This document shows, piece by piece, positions 1 to 8,388 of a DNA stretch of 49,173 nucleotides. The position numbers and the translations under genes were made by a program. The DNA is taken from assembly GCF_020537505.1 (NCBI RefSeq), contig NZ_JAJBMO010000029.1, positions 1 to 49,173 on the forward strand. The letters are read 5' to 3'. Below the pieces are notes generated by a model. That model had not been told where the DNA came from, made no database searches, and was given only the letters and a program-made list of their open reading frames with translations. The stretch is from Blautia glucerasea. GTDB taxonomy: Bacteria > Bacillota > Clostridia > Lachnospirales > Lachnospiraceae. Numbering within the stretch: the stretch's first letter is position 1; every line of letters begins with the position of its first letter.

Positions 1-288
1 ACATGTGTTGGTTTCCCGATACCTTTTGGCAACGGTAGATTAGAAAAGCCAGTAAATATGCGGGATAGCAGCTACGTCACCCCCCATTGTTGTCGTTACT
101 GTTTCTTTCTTCCCTCTGCCAGTAACCAGCGATTTTGCAATGTATATTCACGTAGCCGCGCATTTCAGGAGCGGTTTTAGTGGAGGCGAGATCCGATGGT
201 TACGAAGACTTAGGCGAGAGGGCTCTCCCGAGCGCCTTAGTCGTAGCAAGACAAATTTATCAAAGTAAAATTCCTACAGTTATAAAAT
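1..288. other. Non-coding stretch at left edge
   Basis: No reading frame here has a ribosome binding site or a recognisable product. The only structure I see is the hairpin at 208-241. Open frames running into 300-480 on the plus strand are antisense to the PAS gene and are not believed. Confidence 0.5.
208..241. repeat. GC-rich hairpin, possible dispersed intergenic repeat
   Basis: Outer arms ACTTAGGCG and CGCCTTAGT pair with one mismatch, and an inner GAGAG/CTCTC pair can stack inside. There is no T-tract on either side, so it is unlikely to be a simple terminator. The flanking sequence (about 150-200) is richer in GC than the neighbouring intergenic DNA, which fits a mobile palindromic element. 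Only one copy lies in this window, so repeat status is inference. Confidence 0.35.
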
Positions 289-660
289 TTAGAAATTATA
301 ATACGGCTCTTCATCCCGGGTGCGGAACTCATGCTTCTCATAATATCCGATCAGCATTCCATCCTCGTCACGAAGTGCAACCATATACACATCCTTCGCC
401 TGCTTTTCATTATAAAAGGTGTGGATCTGGTTGTGATCCTTATCTTCCTGAAACCATGCGATCACTTTCTCGATCATTTCCTTAGACTTTGGATTGTGGC
501 AGTTCATTAGACACCTTCCTACCAGAGCCTCACCGCCCCATTTATGATAATTCTCCACAGCCCTGGGATTCATATAAAGGATCTCATGTTCCAGATTACA
601 GATGACTACAGCCGCAGTATCCTGATCAATGATGCTTTTAAAATATGGTGTCAGATTCAT
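289..660 (-). CDS. PAS-domain sensor protein
   Basis: A 123-residue protein made almost entirely of one PAS domain. The start of the fold is visible around residues 12-45 (AAVVICNLEHEILYMNPRAV), and the C-terminal strand pair around 90-112 (VYMVALRDEDGMLIGYYE). There is no kinase, HTH or other output domain, so it would act by binding a partner; the ligand is unknown. The start follows AAAGGAG with nine bases spacing. It lies downstream of the Crp/Fnr gene and the broken aminotransferase on the same strand, so it may be the last member of that transcript. Two cysteines (residues 50 and 54) could bind a cofactor, but this is speculation. Confidence 0.75.
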   Translation of the reverse strand: MNLTPYFKSIIDQDTAAVVICNLEHEILYMNPRAVENYHKWGGEALVGRCLMNCHNPKSKEMIEKVIAWFQEDKDHNQIHTFYNEKQAKDVYMVALRDEDGMLIGYYEKHEFRTRDEEPYYNF

Positions 661-738
661 TTTGAAATTCTCCTTTCTCTAATCCCCTGTATTTATGGCC
701 CTTTGCCACTGCCATCCCCTTAATTATTTCTTAGTATC

Positions 739-1432
739 TCAGTGGAATACATATTTGTCAAGTCTTTCAAAAGCTTCCTTCACCCGTGACAGCGGTAACG
801 CCAGATTCATGCGGATCCCATACTCCCCATGGAACGGTCTTCCGTCCTGCCAGGTTAAAGGTCTTAGATGGTGCGTACATGGCAATAGTCCGGTTTCTGG
901 CATCCTCAGAAATCATCTGTGTGGGAATATGCTTATACCCCTCCAGAATCAGGTCCGACCAGATCTCATCTGAAATCACATACACATCATGCTTTTTGAA
1001 AAGCTCCATGGCTTTTTCCAGCTCCCACTTCTCCCAGACGCGTCCTGTAGGGTTATGTGGAGAGCACATAATGCAGGCATGGATATGATTCTCCACGATT
1101 TTCTTTTCCATATCCTCAAAATCCATGCGCCAGACTTTCCCCCATCCTTTTTCAGCTGACTGTGTACAATGTGGTAACCATTATTGGTAAGGGCACCTGT
1201 GAACCCAATATAAGTAGGGGAATGTAAAAGCACGCTGTCCCCTTTGGAGCAAAGCACATTTAGAGCACTGACCACGCCACCAAGCACGCCGTTCTCATAC
1301 CCGATGCACGCTTTGGTAAGCCCGGTTACACCATTTCTGGTCTCCTGCCATTTGATATCTTCAAATGGGGGGATCCACCGCAATGGCATCCATTCCCCTG
1401 CGGTTTAAGATACTGGTAAAATCGTATTTCAT
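739..1432 (-). pseudogene. Decayed MalY/PatB-family PLP aminotransferase (C-S lyase)
   Basis: The remnant starts at ATG 1432 (after AGGAGG in the end of the upstream crp gene) with MKYDFTSILNRRGMDAIAVD. It then jumps, out of frame at the G/C run near 1367-1372, to FEDIKWQETRNGVTG. This skips the family segment that contains the MWVADM stretch. A second frame change lies in the C-run at 1139-1143. The PLP-binding APSKTFNLAG is present, but directly after it the sequence joins, again out of frame, to the family C-terminus (GRPFHGEYGIRMNLALPLSR...LDKYVFH, stop at 739). That junction removes roughly 110 residues. The product cannot be functional. Family members are cystathionine beta-lyase-like enzymes of sulfur amino acid metabolism. 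Confidence 0.85.
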
Positions 1433-1435
1433 GTT

Positions 1436-2101
1436 CTATCCCTCCTGCTCCAGATAATGGATCTGGTTTCTGTTTACTTCAATAATTCCCTCTTTTCGCA
1501 TTTTCCCAAGCTCATTGGACAGCGCACTTCTGTCCACCCCAAGATAATCTGCAAGTTCCTGCCGGTTAAAGGGAATGATAAACCGACTGCTGCCCTGCTG
1601 CACCATCTCCTGGGAAAAATAGGAAAGCAGCCTTCCCCGGATAGATTTTGGTGCCGTATGAAGACTTCTTCTGGAAAGCTCCAGGTTCTTCTTCGCCATC
1701 ACCATCAGCATATTACGGATCAGCTTCTCATGGCAGGAACAGGTATCCGGGCAGGTGTGAAAAATCTTCCCCGCCTCCAGGAAAAGGATCTGGCACTCTT
1801 CTGCAGCCGTTACCCCTATGAGCAATTTTTCCCCGGGGATGCAGGCATAGGTCTCACCAAAGACCTGTCCTGGTACAATCCTGTTCAAAATGCTCTTATT
1901 TCCCATCATATCAATATTCTCAATATGAACGCTGCCAGTAAGTACAAGTCCCATTGCCTTCACCTGGTCACCTACCTGCCAGATAGTGCTGCCCTTCTCA
2001 TAACTTTGAGGCACAGCATTTAAACAGGAAAGCATATGCTTTGTTTCTTCTGCACTGGTTCCCTGAAAGAGAAATGTTCTGGAAAGAAATTCATAGTTCA
2101 T
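1436..2101 (-). CDS. Crp/Fnr-family transcriptional regulator, HcpR-like by context
   Basis: A 221-residue regulator with an N-terminal cyclic-nucleotide-binding-type beta barrel (about 15-120) and a C-terminal winged helix whose recognition helix reads RQELADYLGVDRSALSNELG (about 180-200). A cysteine cluster, CPDTCSC, lies just before the long dimerisation helix and could take part in Fe-S or redox sensing. It is divergent from hcp. In clostridia and Desulfovibrio, HcpR-type Crp/Fnr proteins beside hcp control it in response to nitric oxide, so the same role is inferred here. The start has GAGGAG at good distance. A perfect palindrome 13 bases upstream suggests autoregulation. Confidence 0.8.
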   Translation of the reverse strand: MNYEFLSRTFLFQGTSAEETKHMLSCLNAVPQSYEKGSTIWQVGDQVKAMGLVLTGSVHIENIDMMGNKSILNRIVPGQVFGETYACIPGEKLLIGVTAAEECQILFLEAGKIFHTCPDTCSCHEKLIRNMLMVMAKKNLELSRRSLHTAPKSIRGRLLSYFSQEMVQQGSSRFIIPFNRQELADYLGVDRSALSNELGKMRKEGIIEVNRNQIHYLEQEG

Positions 2102-2114
2102 TTTTTCTCCTCTT

Positions 2115-2130
2115 TGTTGTTATAACAACA
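2115..2130. promoter_or_regulatory. Perfect 16-bp palindrome, candidate Crp/Fnr operator
   Basis: TGTTGTTA followed by its exact reverse complement TAACAACA, 13 bases before the regulator start codon. Its size and symmetry fit a Crp/Fnr-type dimer site. I see no second copy before hcp, so direct control of hcp through this site would have to act from about 245 bases away. Confidence 0.5.
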
Positions 2131-2374
2131 TACTTGTTGGTTGAATTGTATTATAGTATGGGTGCAAAGTCAAGGACGGAAACGCACTTCACTCAATTTC
2201 CGTAAGCATTACGTTACTGTTCACTCCGCTCACAGCAACACACTTCGCAACATATTTTCTGCGACCAGTAACCACTCCTGACTTTCATATGTGAAACCCC
2301 AAATTCATTATTACTTTTCACGATTTATTTATATCCTATCAACTAATATATCAAAATACAGGAGGTTACCATTT

Positions 2375-3970
2375 ATGGAACAAAATATGTTTTGCTTTCA
2401 GTGTGAACAGACTGCCGGCTGTACCGGCTGTACAGGCACCAAAGGGGTCTGTGGAAAAACCGCTGACACTGCCAGACTTCAGGATGAGCTTACCGGCGCA
2501 CTGATCGGGCTTGCTCACGCAGCGGACGAAAACGCACCTCTTTCGGAAAACACATGGAAGCTGATGATAGAAGGTCTTTTTGCTACCCTTACCAATGTAA
2601 GCTTTGACGATAATGCTCTTGCAGAGATCACAGAGCGCATCCATCAGGAAAAAGCCCGTCTTCGCCCAGGCTGCGGCGGATGCGCTTCCCCTTGTGGACA
2701 TAACGACGACTATGATATGAAGCTTCTCTGGAATGCCCAGGAAGATATCCGTTCCCTGAAATCCCTGATTCTTTTTGGAATCCGCGGAATGGCCGCTTAT
2801 GCCTACCATGCAATGACTCTTGGCTATACTGATACCGAAGTAAATGAATTTTTTGCAAAAGCCCTTTTCGCACTGGGTGAGAATTGGGATATGGATCTGC
2901 TTCTTCCTATTGTAATGGAAGTGGGAAAATACAATCTCTCCTGCATGGAGCTTCTGGACCGTGCCAACACCACCACTTACGGCACACCAGTTCCTGTGAC
3001 AGTACCTCTGACTGTGGAAAAAGGTCCCTTTATCGTCATTACCGGCCATGACCTTCACGACCTGAAGCTGCTTCTGGAACAGACTGAAGGAAAAGGCATC
3101 AACATTTACACCCACGGAGAAATGCTCCCCTGCCATGCTTACCCGGAGCTGAAAAAATACAGCCACTTAAAAGGAAACTTTGGCACTGCATGGCAGAACC
3201 AGCAAAAAGAATTTGCGGATCTTCCAGCACCTATTCTTTTTACTACCAACTGCCTGATGCCGCCAAAGCCAAGCTATATGGACCGGGTATTCACCACTGG
3301 AACCGTCACTTTCCCTGGAACGGTTCACGTTGATGGAGAAAAGGATTTCACTCCTGTGATCCAGCGTGCTCTGGAACTTGGAGGCTACAAAGAAGATCAG
3401 CATTTTACAGGAATTAACGGTGGAACTTCTGTGACAACTGGATTCTCCCATGGAACCATCCTTGGTGTGGCTGACCAGGTGATCGACGCAGTAAAATCCG
3501 GTGCGATCCGCCACTTCTTCCTGGTGGCAGGCTGCGACGGTGCAAGAAGCGGACGTAACTATTACACTGATTTCGTAAAGCAGACTCCTTCCGATTCTGT
3601 GATCCTTACACTTGCCTGTGGAAAATACAGATTTAATGATTTGGACCTTGGGACCATCGGCGGACTTCCAAGACTGATGGATATGGGACAATGCAACGAC
3701 GCTTACGGTGCCATCAAAGTTGCCGTAGCTCTGGCAGAAGCATTTGGCTGTGGTGTAAATGAGCTTCCTCTTTCCATGGTTCTGTCCTGGTATGAGCAGA
3801 AAGCCGTTTCCATTCTGCTCACACTGCTTCACCTTGGAATCAAGAACATTCGCCTTGGCCCCACACTGCCAGCATTTTTGTCTCAGAATGTGCTGAATTA
3901 TCTGGTGGAGAACTTTGGAATTGCCGCAATCACCACGCCGGAGGAAGATTTGAAAACATTACTGGGATAA
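2375..3970 (+). CDS. hcp: Hydroxylamine reductase / hybrid cluster protein Hcp
   Basis: 531 residues, the usual Hcp length. The N-terminus carries the [4Fe-4S]-binding cysteine cluster (MFCFQCEQTAGCTGC ... CGK). Later Cys/His/Glu ligands of the hybrid Fe-S-O cluster are recognisable in GHDLHDL, TTNCLMPP and VAGCDG. The family reduces hydroxylamine and nitric oxide and has protein S-nitrosylase activity in E. coli; it is cytoplasmic. The frame is open further upstream to 2291, but AGGAGG at 2360-2365 sits nine bases before ATG 2375, which also gives the family N-terminus. The next gene, 13 bases downstream, is a ferredoxin-like protein and probable redox partner. Confidence 0.95.
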   Translation: MEQNMFCFQCEQTAGCTGCTGTKGVCGKTADTARLQDELTGALIGLAHAADENAPLSENTWKLMIEGLFATLTNVSFDDNALAEITERIHQEKARLRPGCGGCASPCGHNDDYDMKLLWNAQEDIRSLKSLILFGIRGMAAYAYHAMTLGYTDTEVNEFFAKALFALGENWDMDLLLPIVMEVGKYNLSCMELLDRANTTTYGTPVPVTVPLTVEKGPFIVITGHDLHDLKLLLEQTEGKGINIYTHGEMLPCHAYPELKKYSHLKGNFGTAWQNQQKEFADLPAPILFTTNCLMPPKPSYMDRVFTTGTVTFPGTVHVDGEKDFTPVIQRALELGGYKEDQHFTGINGGTSVTTGFSHGTILGVADQVIDAVKSGAIRHFFLVAGCDGARSGRNYYTDFVKQTPSDSVILTLACGKYRFNDLDLGTIGGLPRLMDMGQCNDAYGAIKVAVALAEAFGCGVNELPLSMVLSWYEQKAVSILLTLLHLGIKNIRLGPTLPAFLSQNVLNYLVENFGIAAITTPEEDLKTLLG

Positions 3971-3983
3971 GGAGGAAAATCTC

Positions 3984-4796
3984 ATGATTCGAAAAATCAT
4001 TCACATAGATGAAGAAAAATGTAATGGCTGCGGGCTCTGTGCCCGGGCCTGCCACGAAAGTGCAATCGGAATTATAGATGGAAAGGCAAAGCTGCTCCGT
4101 GAAGATTACTGTGATGGTCTGGGAGACTGCCTCCCGGCCTGTCCTACAAACGCCATCTCTTTTGTAGAAAGAGAAGCCGCAGCCTATGACGAAGCTGCCG
4201 TTCTGGAAAACAAGAAAAAGCTGGAAGCACAGTCCGCAGACACCAATACAGCTGCGCCTGTTCACAATGGCTGCCCTGGCAGTATGGCCAGACGCATTCA
4301 GAGGAATGATAATTTACCGTCTTTTTCTTCTTTTTTAGCGAAACGTCATAACAATAATGACAAAAATGCAGGATTAGCAGATCAGACCGCCAATACGGAT
4401 ACCAATACTGGCGCAGCTTCATCCATACCAGAATCCCAACTTCAGCAGTGGCCGGTGCAGATAAAGCTCGTCCCTATCAACGCACCATATTTTGACGGAG
4501 CAGACCTGCTCATTGCAGCAGACTGTACAGCCTACGCCTATGCAAACTTCCACCAGGATTTTATCAAAGGTAAGATCACCCTTATCGGATGCCCGAAGCT
4601 TGACTCTGTGGATTACAGTGAAAAGCTTACCGAGATCATCCGCCAGAACAATATTAAAAGCGTCACCATCGTGCGCATGGAAGTCCCCTGCTGCGGCGGA
4701 ATCCAGAATGCAGCCATAAATGCCATGAAAGCCAGCGGCAAATTTCTCCCCTGGCAAGTCTACACCATCTCCACAGATGGACGGATCCTCGCCTGA
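3984..4796 (+). CDS. 4Fe-4S ferredoxin-like protein, Hcp partner
   Basis: 270 residues. Two [4Fe-4S] motifs lie at the N-terminus (CNGCGLCARACH, then CDGLGDCLPACP). A low-complexity linker rich in N, T and A follows (about 75-150). The C-terminal domain contains IAADCTAYAY, GCPKLD and the cysteine pair VPCCGG, features of a family regularly encoded after hcp in clostridia. The spacing to hcp (13 bases, GGAGG before the start) indicates one operon. It is likely the electron donor or a maturation partner of Hcp; that role is inferred from context. The linker (4240-4430) has the look of a hinge and should tolerate length variation. Confidence 0.85.
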   Translation: MIRKIIHIDEEKCNGCGLCARACHESAIGIIDGKAKLLREDYCDGLGDCLPACPTNAISFVEREAAAYDEAAVLENKKKLEAQSADTNTAAPVHNGCPGSMARRIQRNDNLPSFSSFLAKRHNNNDKNAGLADQTANTDTNTGAASSIPESQLQQWPVQIKLVPINAPYFDGADLLIAADCTAYAYANFHQDFIKGKITLIGCPKLDSVDYSEKLTEIIRQNNIKSVTIVRMEVPCCGGIQNAAINAMKASGKFLPWQVYTISTDGRILA

Positions 4797-4836
4797 CACC
4801 CCTTTAAAATACTCCACAAAAAAATAAATTTTGCCC

Positions 4837-4879
4837 AACAAAAAATCCAGGTTGTATCACGCAGCCCGGATTTTTTGTT
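4837..4879. terminator. Bidirectional intrinsic terminator
   Basis: Perfect 12-bp stem AACAAAAAATCC / GGATTTTTTGTT. The A/T-rich arms give a T-run on both strands, so it can end the hcp operon on the plus strand and the HAD gene on the minus strand. Confidence 0.8.
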
Positions 4880-4929
4880 CATACTGTATAGAATTTTCTT
4901 TTCACTTTTAAATAAGAGGCCGTTTCTTT

Positions 4930-5727
4930 TTACAGTTCCAGTATCATTTTTAACACATTCAGTACACTATCCGGACCTGGTTTCTCCAGTACATATCTGG
5001 CAGCCTGCTTAGCCTCTTCCCTGGCGGTGGTAACCGCGTAGCTCTTTCCTGCCTCCAGCAGCATGCTCACATCATTGCAGTTATCACCAAAAGCCACCAC
5101 TTCTTCCCGCCTGGTAATTCCCAGCCGCTCCATCAGTTTCTCCAGGGCATTTCCCTTTCCGGAATGCACATCTACGAAATCCACCCAGTAATCCCCGGAA
5201 GCCATGATCTGGATCTTGTCCCCGAAGCGCTTCTTTGCTTCTTCGGCACCCACAGCGGCATCTATTTTCTCATTATACATGGCAACCTTTGTCATTGTCT
5301 CCGGCGCATTCAGCACATCATCCACCTCATTTACATGAAGCTTATATCCTTCCCGAAGCTTTTTCACAAACGCCTGGTCTGCACGCTCCACATATGCCTG
5401 GGCACTGCCAGCAGTCATAAAGGAAGCACCCTCCTGGGCTCTCACGTACTCTACGACCTCCTTCAGCACATCTGCCGGAATCGCCATCTTCTCAATGATT
5501 TCCCCCTGATAGGAAATGATTCCACCATTTCCGGCAATAAAATAAATATCATCCTTCACAGGAGCAAACACTCTTTCAATACTGTCATATTCTCTGCCGC
5601 TGACTGCTGCAAACACAATTCCTTTAGCCTTCAGCTTCCGGATGATCTCATAAATCTCCGGATTAATATCCATGGTTCCTTCCTTCAGAAGTGTTCCATC
5701 CAGATCTGACGCGATCAGTTTTATCAT
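4930..5727 (-). CDS. HAD-superfamily Cof-type phosphatase
   Basis: 265 residues. Motif I is DLDGTLL near the N-terminus, motif II is the Ser in AAVSGR, motif III is the Lys around residues 190-200, and motif IV is GDNCNDVSML. The large cap between motifs II and III is of the C2B (Cof/YidA) type. Members dephosphorylate sugar phosphates, flavin precursors or similar small molecules; the substrate cannot be read here. The frame opens 11 codons upstream, but the ATG at 5727 has GAGG at proper distance and puts the DxD motif at the usual position. It is a single gene between two terminator-like structures, with its own promoter region. Confidence 0.85.
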   Translation of the reverse strand: MIKLIASDLDGTLLKEGTMDINPEIYEIIRKLKAKGIVFAAVSGREYDSIERVFAPVKDDIYFIAGNGGIISYQGEIIEKMAIPADVLKEVVEYVRAQEGASFMTAGSAQAYVERADQAFVKKLREGYKLHVNEVDDVLNAPETMTKVAMYNEKIDAAVGAEEAKKRFGDKIQIMASGDYWVDFVDVHSGKGNALEKLMERLGITRREEVVAFGDNCNDVSMLLEAGKSYAVTTAREEAKQAARYVLEKPGPDSVLNVLKMILEL

Positions 5728-5750
5728 AACTCTTACCTCACATACAAAAG

Positions 5751-5801
5751 GTCCACACAACTTCCGCCCTCTGATCAGCAGAAATCCTGTGGACTATTAT
5801 A
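5751..5801 (-). promoter_or_regulatory. Putative -10 box and 5' leader hairpin of the HAD gene
   Basis: On the minus strand TATAAT lies at 5801-5796, and transcription would start about seven bases later, at the first base of GTCCACA (5794). That arm pairs perfectly with TGTGGAC ending at 5751. The mRNA would thus begin with a closed stem-loop. No good -35 was seen. The hairpin could stabilise the transcript; no ligand-binding class was recognised. Confidence 0.35.
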
Positions 5802-5821
5802 CTATGAAATTTAAACTTTAT

Positions 5822-5922
5822 CTAGTACATTGTTTGCGAAATAACTATACCACTCACTTGTCTGCACACTCGAATCCACATCCTACGCGATTGGTATAAT
5901 TATTTACGAAACGATGTACTAG
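5822..5922. repeat. Long imperfect inverted repeat (31-bp arms)
   Basis: Left arm 5822-5852 begins CTAGTACAT and ends TATACCA. Right arm 5892-5922 is its reverse complement with about five mismatches, around a loop of roughly 40 bases. It sits between the deoR stop (5938) and the HAD promoter, both on the minus strand. No T-tract follows either arm, so it is not a standard terminator. A non-autonomous MITE-like element or a structured RNA are both possible. Confidence 0.6.
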
Positions 5923-5937
5923 TAGGAAAAAATCCCC

Positions 5938-6693
5938 CTACTTCTGCTCTTTCTGTACTTCAATAATATTCGCGCAATCCTCATATCCAACCGGAATCTT
6001 ATCCGTTATGACAGTGAATCGGTAAAAATCCGCAAAGGTTACAGAACTGATATTATCAAACTTTGAACTATCGCAAAGTACATAGCACTCCCTGCACTGT
6101 TCCATGGCAGCAGCCTTCACCGCCGCTTCATTGGCATCCGGAGTGGTACAGCCACTCTTCCTGGTAAGCCCATTGGTCCCGAAAAAGCCCTTGGTAAAAT
6201 GATATCCCCGCAGGGTATTCATAGCCTGATTACCGATCACTGCTTCTGTAGCGCTCTTTAACTCACCGCCCACCAGAAAGACCTTAAAGCCTCTTCCAGC
6301 CAACGTCTGGGCATGAACCACGGCGTTGGTAACAAACACGGCCCTTGTAAGCTTCAGAAATTTCAGCATATCTCCAGTGGTAGTACCTGCATCAATATAT
6401 ACAAAGTCTTCATCCTGAATAAGACCAGCTGCATATCTAGCGATCCGATCCTTCTCTTCCAGCTTCAGTCCCATTTTCTCGGCCACGGAATACTCATATG
6501 CAGTTACCCGTTCCTTCAATTCCACGGCACCGCCAAAAACTTTCTCCAGCTTGCCTTCCCGATCCAGTGCTGTAATATCTCTTCGCACAGTTGACTCTGA
6601 TGTATCCAAAAGATCCTTCACTTCTGTGACAGTAATACTGCCCTTTTCTCTCAGAAGCTTCAAAATGATCTCATGTCTCTGTTGTGTTAGCAT
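5938..6693 (-). CDS. DeoR/GlpR-family sugar-phosphate-responsive repressor (FruR-type)
   Basis: 251 residues. The N-terminal DeoR helix-turn-helix is clear (ITVTEVKDLLDTSESTVRRD, about 17-36). A C-terminal sugar-phosphate sensor domain follows, with FVYIDAGTTTGDML and FLVGGELK. The start overlaps the end of ptsI by seven bases, so it is translationally coupled as the last gene of the fructose operon. Repressors of this family next to fruK/fruA normally respond to fructose-1-phosphate and control their own operon; placing it last instead of first is a local variation. The candidate operator is at 11738-11766. Confidence 0.85.
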   Translation of the reverse strand: MLTQQRHEIILKLLREKGSITVTEVKDLLDTSESTVRRDITALDREGKLEKVFGGAVELKERVTAYEYSVAEKMGLKLEEKDRIARYAAGLIQDEDFVYIDAGTTTGDMLKFLKLTRAVFVTNAVVHAQTLAGRGFKVFLVGGELKSATEAVIGNQAMNTLRGYHFTKGFFGTNGLTRKSGCTTPDANEAAVKAAAMEQCRECYVLCDSSKFDNISSVTFADFYRFTVITDKIPVGYEDCANIIEVQKEQK

Positions 6694-8336
6694 TCTTTTC
6701 CCGCCTTATAATCTGTTACATTCGTTTCCAGAATGATCTTACGCAGTGGCAGAATACTTCCTGGTGAAACAGAAAGCTCGTCCACGCCCATTGCAAGAAA
6801 CTCTTTTGTAAGTGACTGGTCAGCACCAAGTTCTCCACAGATTCCTGTCCAGATTCCCGCTTTATGTGCATTCTCTACAACCATGGAGATCATGCGCAAT
6901 ACTGCCGGATGATGGGGATCAAAGAACAGATCAAGCTGTGGATTCTGACGGTCAATTGCCATGGTGTACTGGCTGAGATCGTTGGTTCCAATACTAAAGA
7001 AATCTACTTCCTTGGCAAGATCATCACTGATGATTGCCGCTGCAGGAGTCTCGATCATAATTCCCTGCTCCGGCTCTCCGAACTCCACGCCCTGACTGGT
7101 AAGCTCTGCCTTCACTTCTTCTACAATTTCCTTGATCCTTCGCACTTCCTGTACACTAGTAATCATGGGATACATAATGGCAATCCTGCCAAATGCACTG
7201 GCGCGGAATAACGCGCGAAGCTGTGTCTTAAAGATCTCCGGTCTGGTCAGACAGATACGGATGGCCCTGCAGCCCAGTGCCGGGTTCTCCTCATGCTCCA
7301 TGTGGAAGTAATCACACTGCTTGTCTGCACCGATATCAAGAGTACGAATGATCACTCGTTTGCCAGCCATCGTCTGTGCTACCTGTCTGTAAATCTGGAA
7401 CTGCTCTTCCTCTGTTGGGAAATCCTCCTTCTCCAGGTAAATAAACTCACTTCTGAAAAGCCCGATTCCACCGGCATCATTCTGAATAACAGTTGCCAGA
7501 TCCTTGATGTTGCCAATATTAGCGTACAGCATTACCTTCTGTCCGTCAAGTGTAACGTTTTCTTTTCCTTTAAGAGTCAAAAGGAGCTGTTTTCTGGAAA
7601 GGTCTTCCTCCTGGCGTTTCTTCATTTCCGCCAGAGTGGCTTCATCTGGATCTACATAGAATATACCATTTGCTCCATCTACAATCCCAAGCCTGCCATC
7701 CATCTCACCCTCAAGAGACATGGAAGTATTTACCAGTGCCGGAATTGCCATGGTTCTGGCAAGAATAGCAGTATGGGAATTTAAAGAGCCCTTTACTGTC
7801 ACAAAGGAAAGGACCTTATCCTTGTCCAGCTGTACTGTCTCAGATGGCGCCAGATCTTCGGCTACAATGATCTTCGGTTCATCTGCATCTACAGAACTTG
7901 TATCTTCTCCATTTAAAATAGTAAGAAGCCGCTCAGAAATATCACGTACGTCTGCGGCACGCTCTCTCATGTAATCGTCATCCATAGCAGAAAACATCTG
8001 CGCATAATTGTCGCCTGTGGTCGCTACTGCATACTCTGCATTTACACCCTGGCTGCGGATAATATTCTCCACAGATTCGTTATAGCCGTCATCCTCCATC
8101 ATCATCTGATGAACCTCAAAGATGGCTGCATTTGCTTCTCCCACTTCCCGAAGGGCCTTATCGTATAAGCCCTGAAGCTGCTTGATTCCCTCTGCCTTTG
8201 CTTTCTCATAGCGTGCCATCTCCTGATCTGGATCTTCTATCTTCACACGCTTAACCTGCTGCTCTTTTTTCTGATATACACTGATCTTACCGATGGCGAT
8301 CCCGCCGAAAACACTTTTTCCGTTATATATCTGCAT
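6687..8336 (-). CDS. ptsI: PTS enzyme I (phosphoenolpyruvate-protein phosphotransferase)
   Basis: 549 residues, close to the usual ~570. The phosphorylated histidine is His188 in GSLNSHTAILARTMAIPA. The C-terminal PEP-binding TIM barrel contains GIGLFRSEF, the substrate arginines, and the active-site Cys in GICGELGAD. It transfers phosphate from PEP to HPr in the cytoplasm. In many Firmicutes ptsHI form a separate operon; here they sit within a fructose operon, and an intrinsic terminator lies between ptsH and this gene, so its expression depends on read-through. It overlaps deoR. Confidence 0.95.
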   Translation of the reverse strand: MQIYNGKSVFGGIAIGKISVYQKKEQQVKRVKIEDPDQEMARYEKAKAEGIKQLQGLYDKALREVGEANAAIFEVHQMMMEDDGYNESVENIIRSQGVNAEYAVATTGDNYAQMFSAMDDDYMRERAADVRDISERLLTILNGEDTSSVDADEPKIIVAEDLAPSETVQLDKDKVLSFVTVKGSLNSHTAILARTMAIPALVNTSMSLEGEMDGRLGIVDGANGIFYVDPDEATLAEMKKRQEEDLSRKQLLLTLKGKENVTLDGQKVMLYANIGNIKDLATVIQNDAGGIGLFRSEFIYLEKEDFPTEEEQFQIYRQVAQTMAGKRVIIRTLDIGADKQCDYFHMEHEENPALGCRAIRICLTRPEIFKTQLRALFRASAFGRIAIMYPMITSVQEVRRIKEIVEEVKAELTSQGVEFGEPEQGIMIETPAAAIISDDLAKEVDFFSIGTNDLSQYTMAIDRQNPQLDLFFDPHHPAVLRMISMVVENAHKAGIWTGICGELGADQSLTKEFLAMGVDELSVSPGSILPLRKIILETNVTDYKAGKEC

Positions 8337-8354
8337 TTTTTCTCTCCCATTTAT

Positions 8355-8385
8355 ATAAAAAAAGAATCCTGTCTTGCAGGATTCT
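8355..8385 (-). terminator. Intrinsic terminator between ptsH and ptsI
   Basis: On the minus strand AGAATCCTG and CAGGATTCT form a perfect 9-bp stem around a 5-base loop, followed by a run of seven to eight T. It stands after ptsH and just before ptsI, so it should cut the operon transcript and make HPr more abundant than enzyme I. Confidence 0.8.
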
Positions 8386-8388
8386 ACG

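Noticed and set aside
2275..2293. A 16-base near match, inverted, to 15811-15826 (CATATATGAAAGTCAG)
   Set aside because: One mismatch over 16 bases is expected several times by chance in 49 kb, and nothing around it is shared.
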